Below, piece by piece: positions 8,668 through 16,963 of a stretch of DNA of 64,000 nt. A program made the translations under genes and the position numbers. Below the pieces are notes generated by a model, which was not told the origin of the DNA, did no database searches, and worked only from the letters and a program-made list of their open reading frames with translations. Position 1 is the stretch's first letter. Each line of letters opens with the position of its first letter. Location: positions 1,731,001-1,795,000 of the forward strand of contig NZ_JAQNDK010000003.1 of NCBI RefSeq assembly GCF_028368935.1. Direction: 5' to 3'. This DNA is from Sorangium aterium (GTDB taxonomy: Bacteria; Myxococcota_A; Polyangia; Polyangiales; Polyangiaceae).

Positions 8668-10761
8668 TCAGGGAGCCGCGCGCACGGGGGCCAGCGGGGC
8701 GAGGAGCTTGATCTCGTTCGTGAGATCGCGGAAGCGGATCTGCTGCTCGTTGATCTGCATCTCGAGGACGATGACGCGCTTCGTGATCTCGTCGAGGCGC
8801 GCCGACGCCTTCGCGAGCCGATCCGTGAGGTCGCGGCGGAGCTCGTCGGCGGTCTTGTTCTTCTCGATGGCCCTGAGGTTCTGGCGGAGCTCGTGGCTCT
8901 GCTGCTCGAGGCGCTGCTGCTCGGCGAGGATCCTGTCGCGCTCGTCGATCGCCGGGCGGAGCTTGCCCCGGATGTCCCAGGCCTGACCGAGCTGCTTGGC
9001 CACGGCCGCGTCCGCGCGCGGGTCCTTCAGGTAGCCTTGCACCGCGTCGTCCGCGAGCTGGTCGAGCCAGTCGATCTGCTGCCGGAAGAGCCGCCGCTCG
9101 TCCACGTCGAGCACCGCCGTCCCACGGCGCGGCACGTCGACCGGCACGAGCGCGCTGCCCGTGCCGACGTTGTCCTCCGTGCCCTTCGGGGGCGCGTGCA
9201 GGCGCGTCCCGTGCAGGCGGGGGTGCTTCACGAGCGTCCTCGCGGCGAGGTCGCCGCCGTTGCGGACGGCGTACTTCGTGTGCGTGACCCAGTCGCGCTC
9301 GATCTCGAGCGCGCCGGCCTCGATCTTCGCGATGCGCGCGCCCTCCGCGCTCTCCTCGCGCGTCGTGTCGACGGCGAGGCCCCGCTCCAGCGCGAACGGC
9401 ACCGTCGTCGTGGCCCCCGGCGGCAGCGGCTCGACCATGCCCTGGCCGAGGAACGCGCCGTTCTCGAAGACGGCGATGGGGCCGCGCTCGAGGAGCCCCT
9501 TCGTGTCGTTCGTGAAGCGCGCCACCCGGAACGGGTGTGAGCTCGACGCGGGCACGCCGCCGTCGGGCGCGAACAGGAAGATCGACTCGCCCGGGACCTG
9601 CCTGGCCAGCAGCAGGACCATCGTCGCGCTCTTGTCGGGGATGTCGACAGGGAACGGGATGTCGTAGCGGGTCGTGCCCGCCTCCATCGCGACCGCGGCG
9701 AGGGCGCTCATGTTGCGCGGCGGAGAGGGGTTCATCGCCATGGGCGGCGGCGCCTGCGCCGCCGCCGGCGCTGACCGCTTCAGCTGCGGCCCCGCGTGTT
9801 GCCCGCCGACGCGCGCGTCTTCGCGGTCGGCTAGCCTCGGCATCGGCTTCGCGGCGGGTACCGTGGCAACCGTGCTCCGCCTCGCGGACCGCAGCTTGCC
9901 GCCGCCCTTCTCCATTTCGAGCTCGGCCTCGTCGGCGAACGCGTACCCCTCCCCGTCGTCGCCCGGCGCCGCGGGCGCAGGCGCGACGGGCGGCGGTGGC
10001 GGCGGCGCGGCCTCGGTGGCCAGCGTCGTCTCGCTCGTCGGCACGGACGCGATCACCTCGCCCTGGTCGCTGACGACGGGGCGCGGCGGGATCGCCGCCT
10101 GATCGAGCGTCGCCTGGAACGCGAGCGGCGCGCCCGCCACGAGCGACAGCTTCACCCCCTTCCAGTCCTCGCCCGAGAGGTTCTGCACGATGCCCCACGC
10201 CTGGAGGTGCGCCTGCTTCGCGTCCACGCGCGGCGCTGCGCCCTGCGCCCCGCCCGCGCCCATCACGAGCCGGTACGACGGCCTCCACACGGGCGTCTCC
10301 GCCACGTAGCCGACCACGAGATCGTGCTCCCGCCCATCCAGGGTGAGCTTCACCTTCTCGTGCTCGTCGTCGCGCTTCTTCTCCCCCGCGGCCGCGCCCT
10401 TGGCCTTCGGCGGCGGCGTCGGCGTCACATCGGGCCCGAGCTCATCCGGCGCCTCGTCCTCGCCGGATCCGTCGTCGACCTCGACCGGGAACGACGCGCT
10501 CCGGACGCTGCTGCCGCCGGCCTCGATGACCGCGAGCGTCGCGAGGAAATCTCCGACCTTCTCCTTGCGGACCCGGAAGGTGACCTGATCGGCGTCGATG
10601 AGCCCCCGGCGCTCGAAGTAAGCGACGCCGTTCCTGTAGATGACCACGCGCCGCAGCGCGAGCCCCGAGGCGTCCACATCGGGGCCGCGCGCGCAACCGG
10701 CGAGCAGCGTGAGAGCGAGGAGCAGGCCGGAGCCCGCTCTCGCGACGTCGTACCGTCTCAT
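8668..10761 (-). CDS. large lipoprotein with C-terminal coiled coil (possibly DUF4139-like)
   Basis: 697 residues. The N-terminus has a lipoprotein signal (LLLALTLLAGC; lipidated Cys near 23), so it should be anchored in the envelope. The next region (LALRRVVIYRNGVAYFERRG) and the long beta-rich middle resemble DUF4139/mucoidy-inhibitor-like proteins, but I cannot confirm the family. A low-complexity Pro/Ala segment lies near 240-350. The last ~110 residues (QQRLEQQSHELRQNL..., ARLDEITKRVIVLEMQINEQ) are a strong coiled coil. It starts at ATG 10761 and lies downstream of the gene at 10787-11884 on the same strand, 25 bp apart, so a two-gene transcript is likely. Function is unknown. Confidence 0.75.
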   Translation of the reverse strand: MRRYDVARAGSGLLLALTLLAGCARGPDVDASGLALRRVVIYRNGVAYFERRGLIDADQVTFRVRKEKVGDFLATLAVIEAGGSSVRSASFPVEVDDGSGEDEAPDELGPDVTPTPPPKAKGAAAGEKKRDDEHEKVKLTLDGREHDLVVGYVAETPVWRPSYRLVMGAGGAQGAAPRVDAKQAHLQAWGIVQNLSGEDWKGVKLSLVAGAPLAFQATLDQAAIPPRPVVSDQGEVIASVPTSETTLATEAAPPPPPPVAPAPAAPGDDGEGYAFADEAELEMEKGGGKLRSARRSTVATVPAAKPMPRLADREDARVGGQHAGPQLKRSAPAAAQAPPPMAMNPSPPRNMSALAAVAMEAGTTRYDIPFPVDIPDKSATMVLLLARQVPGESIFLFAPDGGVPASSSHPFRVARFTNDTKGLLERGPIAVFENGAFLGQGMVEPLPPGATTTVPFALERGLAVDTTREESAEGARIAKIEAGALEIERDWVTHTKYAVRNGGDLAARTLVKHPRLHGTRLHAPPKGTEDNVGTGSALVPVDVPRRGTAVLDVDERRLFRQQIDWLDQLADDAVQGYLKDPRADAAVAKQLGQAWDIRGKLRPAIDERDRILAEQQRLEQQSHELRQNLRAIEKNKTADELRRDLTDRLAKASARLDEITKRVIVLEMQINEQQIRFRDLTNEIKLLAPLAPVRAAP

Positions 10762-10786
10762 GAATGTCCCTGGGTTTTCGCTTGAG

Positions 10787-11884
10787 TCAGCTGTCGGAGG
10801 GCGCCGTCGAGGCGCGACGCCAGTCGGGCGGCAGGTCGAGAAAGCCCTCGTTGCAGAGGAACTCGTAGAGCCCCTCGCAGACCTCGCCGCAGATCATGCT
10901 GAAGAGGTGGGGATCGGTGATGAAGAGGATCGTCTCGTCGCGCTCGGCGCCCGCCGTGTCCGCGAGCTGGGCGACCAGCTCGTCCTCGGCGAAGCCGACG
11001 AGCATCACCATGAGGTGGCGCTCGAACGCGCTGCGGAAGCGGGGGAACGCCTCGCTCGTCAGCTTGTACGCGTACGCCCTGCCCTCGAACGTCCGCGCGT
11101 CCTGCACGACCCGCGCGGAGATCTCGCCGAGGCTCTGGGCGAGCTGCACGCTGAAGAAGTCGACGAGCACGGCGTGCACCACCGAGACGATGCGCCTGAG
11201 CTCGCTCGATCGGCGCGAGAGGAAGGCGTCCTGCATGTCCTTCGTGAGCTTCGCGAGCAGCTCGAACGACTGCTCCCGCGCGTCCTCGGACGCGAACTCG
11301 AAGCCGTCGAGCTCGGCCTCGATCCGGTTCTTGTAGCGGGTCAGCACGTAGAAGAGCGCCTGCTCGCCGTGGTGGATCACCTTCGGCGCGCCGTCGCGGC
11401 CGCGCGTCTTCTCGTGGAGCTCGGACTGGAAGAACAGGCGGGCGAGGTTCCTGTGGATCTTCTTGAGCCGCCGCTCGACGAGCAGCGAGATGCCGTCCTC
11501 GCGGATGACCCGCTCGAGCAGCGCGCAGAGCGTCCTCTCGTGCGCGTCGCGGATCGCGTCGCGGTTCTTCGCCCCGCGATCCGCGGCGCCCGCCGACGCC
11601 TGGATCACCTTCAGCTGGGCGACGACCTGCGCGGTGACCGCGTCGAGCTCGGGGTTGGTCTCGAGATCGGCGCGGTAGTGGACGATGCGGGCCTGCATCT
11701 GCTCCTCGAGCAGGCCGAGCGCCATCTCGGTGATGTGGTCCTTCAGCGCCTGGCTGACGTGCTCGCCGACGCGCCGCGGCGCGTCGGGCGGCAGCGGCCT
11801 CGGCGGCTCGGGCGCCGGCCTCCCCCCCGGTTGCGATCGGCCCGAGGGCGGCAGCGGCGGAGGGTTCCGAGGGACCGGGGCCAT
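10787..11884 (-). CDS. hypothetical cytoplasmic protein, mostly helical
   Basis: 365 residues from ATG 11884. A Pro-rich N-terminus (~35 residues) leads into a long helical, charged protein with no signal peptide or membrane segment. I do not recognise the family. Segments such as HVSQALKDHITEMALGLLEE, LLVERRLKKIHRNLARLFF and FLCNEGFLDLPPDWR look like a real, evolutionarily shaped protein with codon use matching its neighbours. It lies 25 bp upstream of the lipoprotein gene and diverges from the sulfatase-like gene at 12040. The start is not backed by a clear Shine-Dalgarno. Confidence 0.7.
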   Translation of the reverse strand: MAPVPRNPPPLPPSGRSQPGGRPAPEPPRPLPPDAPRRVGEHVSQALKDHITEMALGLLEEQMQARIVHYRADLETNPELDAVTAQVVAQLKVIQASAGAADRGAKNRDAIRDAHERTLCALLERVIREDGISLLVERRLKKIHRNLARLFFQSELHEKTRGRDGAPKVIHHGEQALFYVLTRYKNRIEAELDGFEFASEDAREQSFELLAKLTKDMQDAFLSRRSSELRRIVSVVHAVLVDFFSVQLAQSLGEISARVVQDARTFEGRAYAYKLTSEAFPRFRSAFERHLMVMLVGFAEDELVAQLADTAGAERDETILFITDPHLFSMICGEVCEGLYEFLCNEGFLDLPPDWRRASTAPSDS

Positions 11885-12039
11885 GACCCGACAGCATAGC
11901 GGAACTGGCCCGTGGTGTGCGGTTTTGGCGGAGCGGCGCGACTCGGAGTAAGACGGCGGCCATGCACACGCTCGCTTCATCAATGTGCGCCGGGGGACCG
12001 GAAGGCCCTCGGGCGCCCTCCTCGCCGGCCCCCTCGCCC

Positions 12040-13452
12040 ATGGCGCACCCGCGCCTGGTTCGCCGGCGCGTCGCGGCGGCGCTCGCGCTCGCGCTCGCCA
12101 GCGCTGGAGCGGGCTGCTCTCGCGACGGCGACGGCCAGCCGCCGCCCGCGCGCACGCCGGAGCCCGCAGCACGGCAGGAGCCCGCCCCGGCGGCGCCGGC
12201 CGCCACGGCTGAGCGCGCCGGGACGACCGCCGCGACGGACAGGAAAGACGGCGCAGCGGCGGCGCCGGCGGCTCAGCGCGAGAGGTTGAACGTCCTCGTT
12301 GTCTCGATCGACAGCCTGCGCGCGGACATGCCGTGGAACGGCTACGAGCGCGACATCGCGCCCGCGCTCACCGCGTTCGAGAAGAAGGCGGTCAGCTACA
12401 CGCGTCACTACGCGATCTCGTCGTACACCTCGATGAGCGTCGGCGGATTCCTCGCCGGCCGGTACCCGAGCGAGGTCGATCGCAGCGGCTACTTCTTCGG
12501 CAACTACCCCGACAGCGTCCTCATGTTCCCGGAGCTCCTGCAGAAGGCTGGGGTGCGGACGATGAGCGCGCACGCGCACTTCTACTTCGACCAGAAGGCG
12601 GGCTTCCGTCAGGGCTTCGACGTGTACGAGATCGTGCCGGGGCTCTCGGCCGACAACACGACCGACCGGAACGTCACGAGCCCGGGGCACCTCGAGCTCG
12701 CGATGAAGATGCTCTCCGACAAGGCGAACACGTCGGGCACCTTCTTCGCGTACTTCCACTTCCTCGATCCGCACGACGTGTACATGACGCACGAGGGGAT
12801 CCCGCAGTTCGGCAAGCGGGCCCGCGACAAGTACGACGGGGAGGTCAGGTTCACCGACATGCACGTCGGCAAGCTGCTGGACTTCGTCGCGCAGCAGCCG
12901 TGGGCCAAGGACACGGCGATCATCGTGACCGCGGACCACGGCGAGGCGTTCGGCGAGCACAAGATGTTCCGCCACGGCTTCGAGGTGTGGGACGTGCTCG
13001 CCCACGTGCCGCTGATGATCCAGGCGCCCGGGATCACCCCGCGCCGGATCGACGTGCCTCGCAGCTCGATCGACCTGGCGCCGACGATCTTGGAGCTGAC
13101 CGGCGCCCCGGCAGAGCCGTCCTTCCCGGGCAAGAGCCTGGTGCCCGAGCTCCACGGCGCGACGCCGGAGCCGCGCGACGTCATCGTCGATCTTCCGCGC
13201 ACGAGCGACAACGACAGGCGCAGGGCGCTCATCCACGGGCAGTACAAGCTCATCGCGTACGGCGACGACGACGCGTTCGACCTCTTCGACGTGGTCGCGG
13301 ATCCGGGGGAGACCAAGGATCTCAAGCGAGCGCAGGCGCCGGTCTTCGAGGAGATGAAGGCGCTCTACAAGGAGCGCTCCGCGGCCATCAAGGACGTGTG
13401 CCCGAAGAACACGGCGAAGCTCAAGGGGAAGAAGAGCAACAAGCGGTGCTAG
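12040..13452 (+). CDS. sulfatase/alkaline-phosphatase-superfamily lipoprotein with Thr at the nucleophile position
   Basis: 470 residues from ATG 12040, chosen because it gives a compact lipoprotein signal (RLVRRRVAAALALALASAGAGC). Upstream in-frame ATGs would add ~40 non-signal residues. The metal-binding motif VVSIDSLRADM, the TADHGEAFGEH metal site and the RHGFEVWDVLAHVPLMI segment place it in the sulfatase fold. Where sulfatases have CxPSR before (L/T)GRYP, this protein reads YTSMSVGGFLAGRYP, so the Cys/Ser that becomes formylglycine is aligned with Thr. Thr nucleophiles are typical of phosphoethanolamine and phosphoglycerol transferases in this superfamily. It may therefore be a phospho-transferase or phosphodiesterase rather than a sulfatase. 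No maturase gene is nearby. Confidence 0.85.
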   Translation: MAHPRLVRRRVAAALALALASAGAGCSRDGDGQPPPARTPEPAARQEPAPAAPAATAERAGTTAATDRKDGAAAAPAAQRERLNVLVVSIDSLRADMPWNGYERDIAPALTAFEKKAVSYTRHYAISSYTSMSVGGFLAGRYPSEVDRSGYFFGNYPDSVLMFPELLQKAGVRTMSAHAHFYFDQKAGFRQGFDVYEIVPGLSADNTTDRNVTSPGHLELAMKMLSDKANTSGTFFAYFHFLDPHDVYMTHEGIPQFGKRARDKYDGEVRFTDMHVGKLLDFVAQQPWAKDTAIIVTADHGEAFGEHKMFRHGFEVWDVLAHVPLMIQAPGITPRRIDVPRSSIDLAPTILELTGAPAEPSFPGKSLVPELHGATPEPRDVIVDLPRTSDNDRRRALIHGQYKLIAYGDDDAFDLFDVVADPGETKDLKRAQAPVFEEMKALYKERSAAIKDVCPKNTAKLKGKKSNKRC

Positions 13453-13489
13453 CGCGCGGAGCGGAGCGGCGCGCCGCAGAGCAGCAGCG

Positions 13490-14524
13490 CTAGCGCGCCG
13501 GCGGGGCGACGGTGAGCGTCACGACGTCGTCCTCGCCCGCCTCGATCCCGGCGCGCGCCACGAGGCGGGCGCCTCCACACTCGAGGTGGAGCACGACGGG
13601 CGCCACCGCCTGGCGGCCGCACGACGGATCGCTCGAGACGCGCGCCGCGAAGGCGCTGCGCGCGAGCTCGACCGCCAGGGCGATGCCTCCGATGCGGCCC
13701 ATCGCGTCGTCCGGGGCGACCTCGCGCGCCGAGCGCGCCTCCTCGAGGCGCGTGAAGAGGGCGGGCCCGCGGATCGTGACCTCGATCGGGCGGCCCGCCG
13801 CGTCCTCGAGGACGGCAACCTCGATCTCCGCCTGCCGCGGCGCGCTCTCGCCCTCGGCCGTCACCACGAACCAGAGCGGGATCCGCTTCGCGCAGACCGC
13901 CGCGCCCGGGCCCGCGCGCTCGTCGGCGGGCGCGCAGCGGGGAGGCGGGAGCGCCAGGCTGAACGGGACGATCACCTCCGCCGGCGCCTCTGCGAGGGGC
14001 CGCCCCCAGGCCCGCCTGTCCAGGAACCGGCGCAGCCACGCGGTGACCTCCTCGCCGATCCGCGCGCGCTCCGCCCGCTGCGTCGCGAGCTGCGCCTCCG
14101 TCTGCTGAGCGGCGCGCGAGAGGACGTCGCCTGTGTTGCGCTCGCGGACGAGCTCGCCCAGCCGGTGGGTCGCCTCATCGCGGAACGCGCCCCTGGGCAG
14201 CGTCGCGAGGTACGCGGTGAGGCCCGCGGCCGTCCTGCGCTTCGCTGCGTAATAGATCGGCTCGGCGCGCGTGAGGTAGGCGCGCACCTCGTCGACGAAG
14301 GCCCCGCGCGGATGGCGCTCCAGGTAGGCCGACGCCGCCGCGAGCCGCCCCTCGAGGGTCCTCGACACGCGCGTCGCCCGGTACGCCGCGTAGTCGTCGT
14401 AGCCAGCCAGGAGCGCCGGCGTCGAGGCGCACCCGGACAGGACGGCGACGAGCGCCGCGCACGAGAAAATCCGCGCGGAAGTCGCAAGGCGTCGGCGGGA
14501 GGCGACTGCGCCACGCCCGCTCAT
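13490..14524 (-). CDS. lipoprotein, last gene of a three-gene exported operon
   Basis: 344 residues from ATG 14524, which overlaps the upstream gene's stop (ATGA). The lipobox is AALVAVLSGCAS, with Cys near residue 28. The N-terminal half is helical and contains repeated phrases (YLERHPRGAFVDEVRAYL and YLATLPRGAFRDEATHRL), suggesting tandem TPR-like or helical repeats. The C-terminal half is beta-rich. The family is unknown to me. It is convergent with the sulfatase-like gene, 37 bp apart. Together with the two upstream genes it probably forms an envelope-associated set. Confidence 0.75.
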   Translation of the reverse strand: MSGRGAVASRRRLATSARIFSCAALVAVLSGCASTPALLAGYDDYAAYRATRVSRTLEGRLAAASAYLERHPRGAFVDEVRAYLTRAEPIYYAAKRRTAAGLTAYLATLPRGAFRDEATHRLGELVRERNTGDVLSRAAQQTEAQLATQRAERARIGEEVTAWLRRFLDRRAWGRPLAEAPAEVIVPFSLALPPPRCAPADERAGPGAAVCAKRIPLWFVVTAEGESAPRQAEIEVAVLEDAAGRPIEVTIRGPALFTRLEEARSAREVAPDDAMGRIGGIALAVELARSAFAARVSSDPSCGRQAVAPVVLHLECGGARLVARAGIEAGEDDVVTLTVAPPAR

Positions 14525-14931
14525 GGCGCCTCTTCCAGTGGGCAAAAATTGCACTCCGTCGGGGTCGACGCGCCTTCGTCGGCCATGTGGCCGCGGTACT
14601 CGTCGCAGCTCGCGAACTTGAGCTTGTGCAGGCACACCTCGCCGTCGTGGACCAGCGGATAGCAGCCGGTCGGGAGCTCCGGCGCGGCCTCGAAGCCGCA
14701 GGCGGCGTCGCAGGCGCGCGTGCGCAGGCCGCACTCGTCGCACCGGGCGCAGTCGATCTGCGCCTTCAGAGCGAAGAACTTGTAGGGGTCGAGCTCCTCC
14801 GGCGCCTGGCCGCAGCTGCCGATGTCCCCGACCACCGGCGCGATGCCAACGAAGAGCAGCAGCGCCGCCGCGCCGGCGATCTCCTTCGCCCGTGGGCGCC
14901 CGCCTCGACGCTCGCGCTCCGGCAAGCTCAT
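14521..14931 (-). CDS. small cysteine-rich exported or membrane-anchored protein
   Basis: 136 residues. A charged N-terminus (SLPERERRGGRPRAKE) precedes one hydrophobic segment (IAGAAALLLFVGIAPVVG, ~17-34). The mature part holds about a dozen cysteines, including DCARCDECGLRTRACDAACGF, TGCYP, SCDEY and ECNFCPLEE, a pattern suited to disulfide bonding or metal binding. It is joined to both neighbours by 4-bp ATGA overlaps, so the three are translated as a unit. I do not recognise the family and propose no enzyme function. Confidence 0.75.
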   Translation of the reverse strand: MSLPERERRGGRPRAKEIAGAAALLLFVGIAPVVGDIGSCGQAPEELDPYKFFALKAQIDCARCDECGLRTRACDAACGFEAAPELPTGCYPLVHDGEVCLHKLKFASCDEYRGHMADEGASTPTECNFCPLEEAP

Positions 14932-15611
14932 GGAAGGAGCTCGTGATCGATCATGAGCCCGAGCTGCGCCGAGACGACGGGGTAGACGGTGTACGCCGCG
15001 TCGTACGTCGCGGCGCCATAGAAGAGATCCCCGACGATCTCGCCCGAGAGCGCGACGCCCGCGAGCAGGGAGTACCCTAGCCCCAGGGCGAGCTCGCCTC
15101 CGACGTTCACGTCGGGCTCGATCAGGATCGCCGTGCCGAGCCGCCCGTACCCGAGCACGCGCGTGAGGCCGCGGTAAGCGACGAAGTAGCTCGGCGTGAG
15201 CGACTCCTGCGGGACGCCGCCGACGGCGACCGAGAAGCGCAGCGCCCCGCCGTGCTGGACGCCGTCGGCCGGCCCCAGCGCGAGCGCGACCCCGAGATCG
15301 AGGTACCCCGCGGTGAGCGAGAGCGACTCCGCCGTATCGCCGAGCTGCGTCTGCAGCCGGTAGGGGTTGTTGAACCGGATCCCCTTCCCCATCGCGACGG
15401 TCGACACGACCCGCGCCGCCGTCCCCGGTGGCCGCGCGAGCGCGCGGTACGCATCGAGCTCGGCGCCGCCGCGAGCCTCGCCGGACAGCGACACCGCGGC
15501 CCCCTCGGCGCCGCTGTCTGCGGCAGGCTGGGCCGCGGCGGCGCGCCCCCAGGATGCCCCGAGCAGAACCGCCACCAGCGCAAGCCCGGTCCGGAGTTCC
15601 AGCATTGCCAC
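14928..15611 (-). CDS. exported beta-rich protein, probable outer-membrane protein
   Basis: 227 residues, first gene of the 15611-13490 operon. A Sec signal peptide (LRTGLALVAVLLGASWGRAAAAQP) is followed by a short linker and a glycine/aromatic-rich body of alternating strands, such as SLSLTAGYLDLGVALALG, ELALGLGYSLLAG and TVYPVVSAQLGLMIDHELLP. The near-terminal strand pattern suggests a small outer-membrane barrel or lipid-exposed protein. This is inferred from composition only. An ATG two codons downstream (15605) is an equal start candidate. Its stop overlaps the next start as ATGA. Confidence 0.7.
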   Translation of the reverse strand: MAMLELRTGLALVAVLLGASWGRAAAAQPAADSGAEGAAVSLSGEARGGAELDAYRALARPPGTAARVVSTVAMGKGIRFNNPYRLQTQLGDTAESLSLTAGYLDLGVALALGPADGVQHGGALRFSVAVGGVPQESLTPSYFVAYRGLTRVLGYGRLGTAILIEPDVNVGGELALGLGYSLLAGVALSGEIVGDLFYGAATYDAAYTVYPVVSAQLGLMIDHELLP

Positions 15612-15796
15612 GAGCCTTCTACCCCGACGCAGCGCCCGCTGGCACGCTCAATTGCGTCCCGCCCGCACGCCGCGCGAGCCTCGCCGCGGCATCGCCGCCC
15701 GGCGACGGCGCGCCGCGTGCCCCCGGCACGGTGCTCGCCACCGCTGCGTATCCGCCCGCTTCACCTGCGGACCGGACCCTGCATGGTGAGACCACC

Positions 15797-16357
15797 GTGA
15801 GCAATTCAAGCACCCGAGGCAGGCAAGGCACCGCCGCACAGCCGTCGGCGCTGCGCGCGCCGCGCGCCAGCGCGACGCGGCGTCGAGAACGAGAAGATCG
15901 CAGCGAACCGGGAAGGCCGCGCAACCCGGCCCAGGACGCCGCGTGGACCGGCGCGGGCGAGCTGGACGAGCCGTTCGTCGACATGCTCGACGCCGCGGCG
16001 GCGCCCCCGCTGCGGGGCAAGGTGAACCCGCGCAGCGAGATCAGCGACGTGATCCCGACGCTCGACGACGAGGTCCGTGGCTACCACCACCACCCGAACG
16101 ACGCCGGCTGCACCGAGTTCGAGGTGAACCCCGACGCCGCCGACGCCGCCGCCGATCTGGCGAGCGATCTCGGGGCGGAGTTCCTGGAAGGCGCGACGAG
16201 GGGCCAGGACATCAGCGACGTCGTGATGTCGCACGACGATGACGACGGCGACCTGCCCTATCTCCTGGAAGACGAGGACGTCGAGTCCGTCGAGCCAGAC
16301 GCCGAAGGAGAGGACGAGCAACCGGTCACCCAGCGGATGCGGCGGCACGCGGGCTGA
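15797..16357 (+). CDS. hypothetical acidic protein
   Basis: 186 residues from GTG 15797, preceded by GGTGAG at 6 nt. No ATG fits as well. The N-terminal ~60 residues are basic and Ser/Arg-rich. The rest is strongly acidic, with two similar phrases, ISDVIPTLDDEV and ISDVVMSHDDDDGD, flanking a segment with one Cys and an Ala/Asp-rich helix. The charge switch suggests a disordered basic tail on an acidic domain. No known domain is recognised. It faces the small gene at 16427 and is divergent from the operon at 15611. Confidence 0.6.
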   Translation: MSNSSTRGRQGTAAQPSALRAPRASATRRREREDRSEPGRPRNPAQDAAWTGAGELDEPFVDMLDAAAAPPLRGKVNPRSEISDVIPTLDDEVRGYHHHPNDAGCTEFEVNPDAADAAADLASDLGAEFLEGATRGQDISDVVMSHDDDDGDLPYLLEDEDVESVEPDAEGEDEQPVTQRMRRHAG

Positions 16358-16426
16358 CGGGCAGCGCGCGACGGCGCGAGGTCGCGGCGCGCCGCCACGC
16401 GCAGCGCGCGACGAGGTCTGGCCCGG

Positions 16427-16642
16427 TCACGCCTGACCGAGCACGGGCAGCTCCGCCACCACCTCTCCGTCGATGCGGATGAAGGCCAGCAGACCTTCGT
16501 CCTCGTAGGCCAGCACATCGAGCACGATCCGCTCGCACAGCGGCAGCACGTACAGCGCTCCGTCGTCCGCCATCACCGTCATGGATCGCACAGGCGCGCT
16601 CGCCGTGGGCAGCGTCTCTGTGGTCCGTCGTCGCGCATCCAT
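16427..16642 (-). CDS. small hypothetical protein
   Basis: 71 residues from ATG 16642, preceded by GGGAG about 10 nt upstream. The last 50 residues (MADDGALYVLPLCERIVLDV... GEVVAELPVLGQA) form a plausible beta-rich domain with regular hydrophobic alternation. Longer in-frame starts exist, but the added residues look non-coding. Convergent with the acidic-protein gene. Function unknown. Confidence 0.5.
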   Translation of the reverse strand: MDARRRTTETLPTASAPVRSMTVMADDGALYVLPLCERIVLDVLAYEDEGLLAFIRIDGEVVAELPVLGQA

Positions 16643-16963
16643 GTCGCTTGAGCTCCCAGGCTTGAGTCGAGCTCCGGCCACCGCCGGCGCCGCGAGGCTA
16701 GAGGGCCTGCCCGTCATCTCACCAAGCGCCTTCCATGCCACGACGCTGGCGCAGCAGCGCCGGAGCCCGCGGCGTTCCACGGCGACATATGGCTTTCGCC
16801 CTGGCCCGCGCCGCTGCGTCGCTGCGGCTCAGCCGCGAGCGGCGCCGCTCCCCGCCCGCAGCGGAGCGCGGCGCGCCCGGAGCGCCGCAAGAGCGCGATT
16901 TCGAGCCGTCTCTGGCCTCTCCGACGGCCGAAGCGCGCAGGCGTTCAGCCTGCCCGCGCGCGG
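16643..16963. other. intergenic, nothing recognised
   Basis: About 320 bases between the small protein gene and the mutY stop. Low-complexity GC-rich sequence with no recognisable gene, terminator with a T-tract, or repeat. Confidence 0.4.

Noticed and set aside
15640..15655. TGGCAC...TTGC match upstream of the acidic-protein gene
   Set aside because: Spacing between the invariant GG and GC is 11 instead of 10, so it does not meet the sigma-54 requirement.
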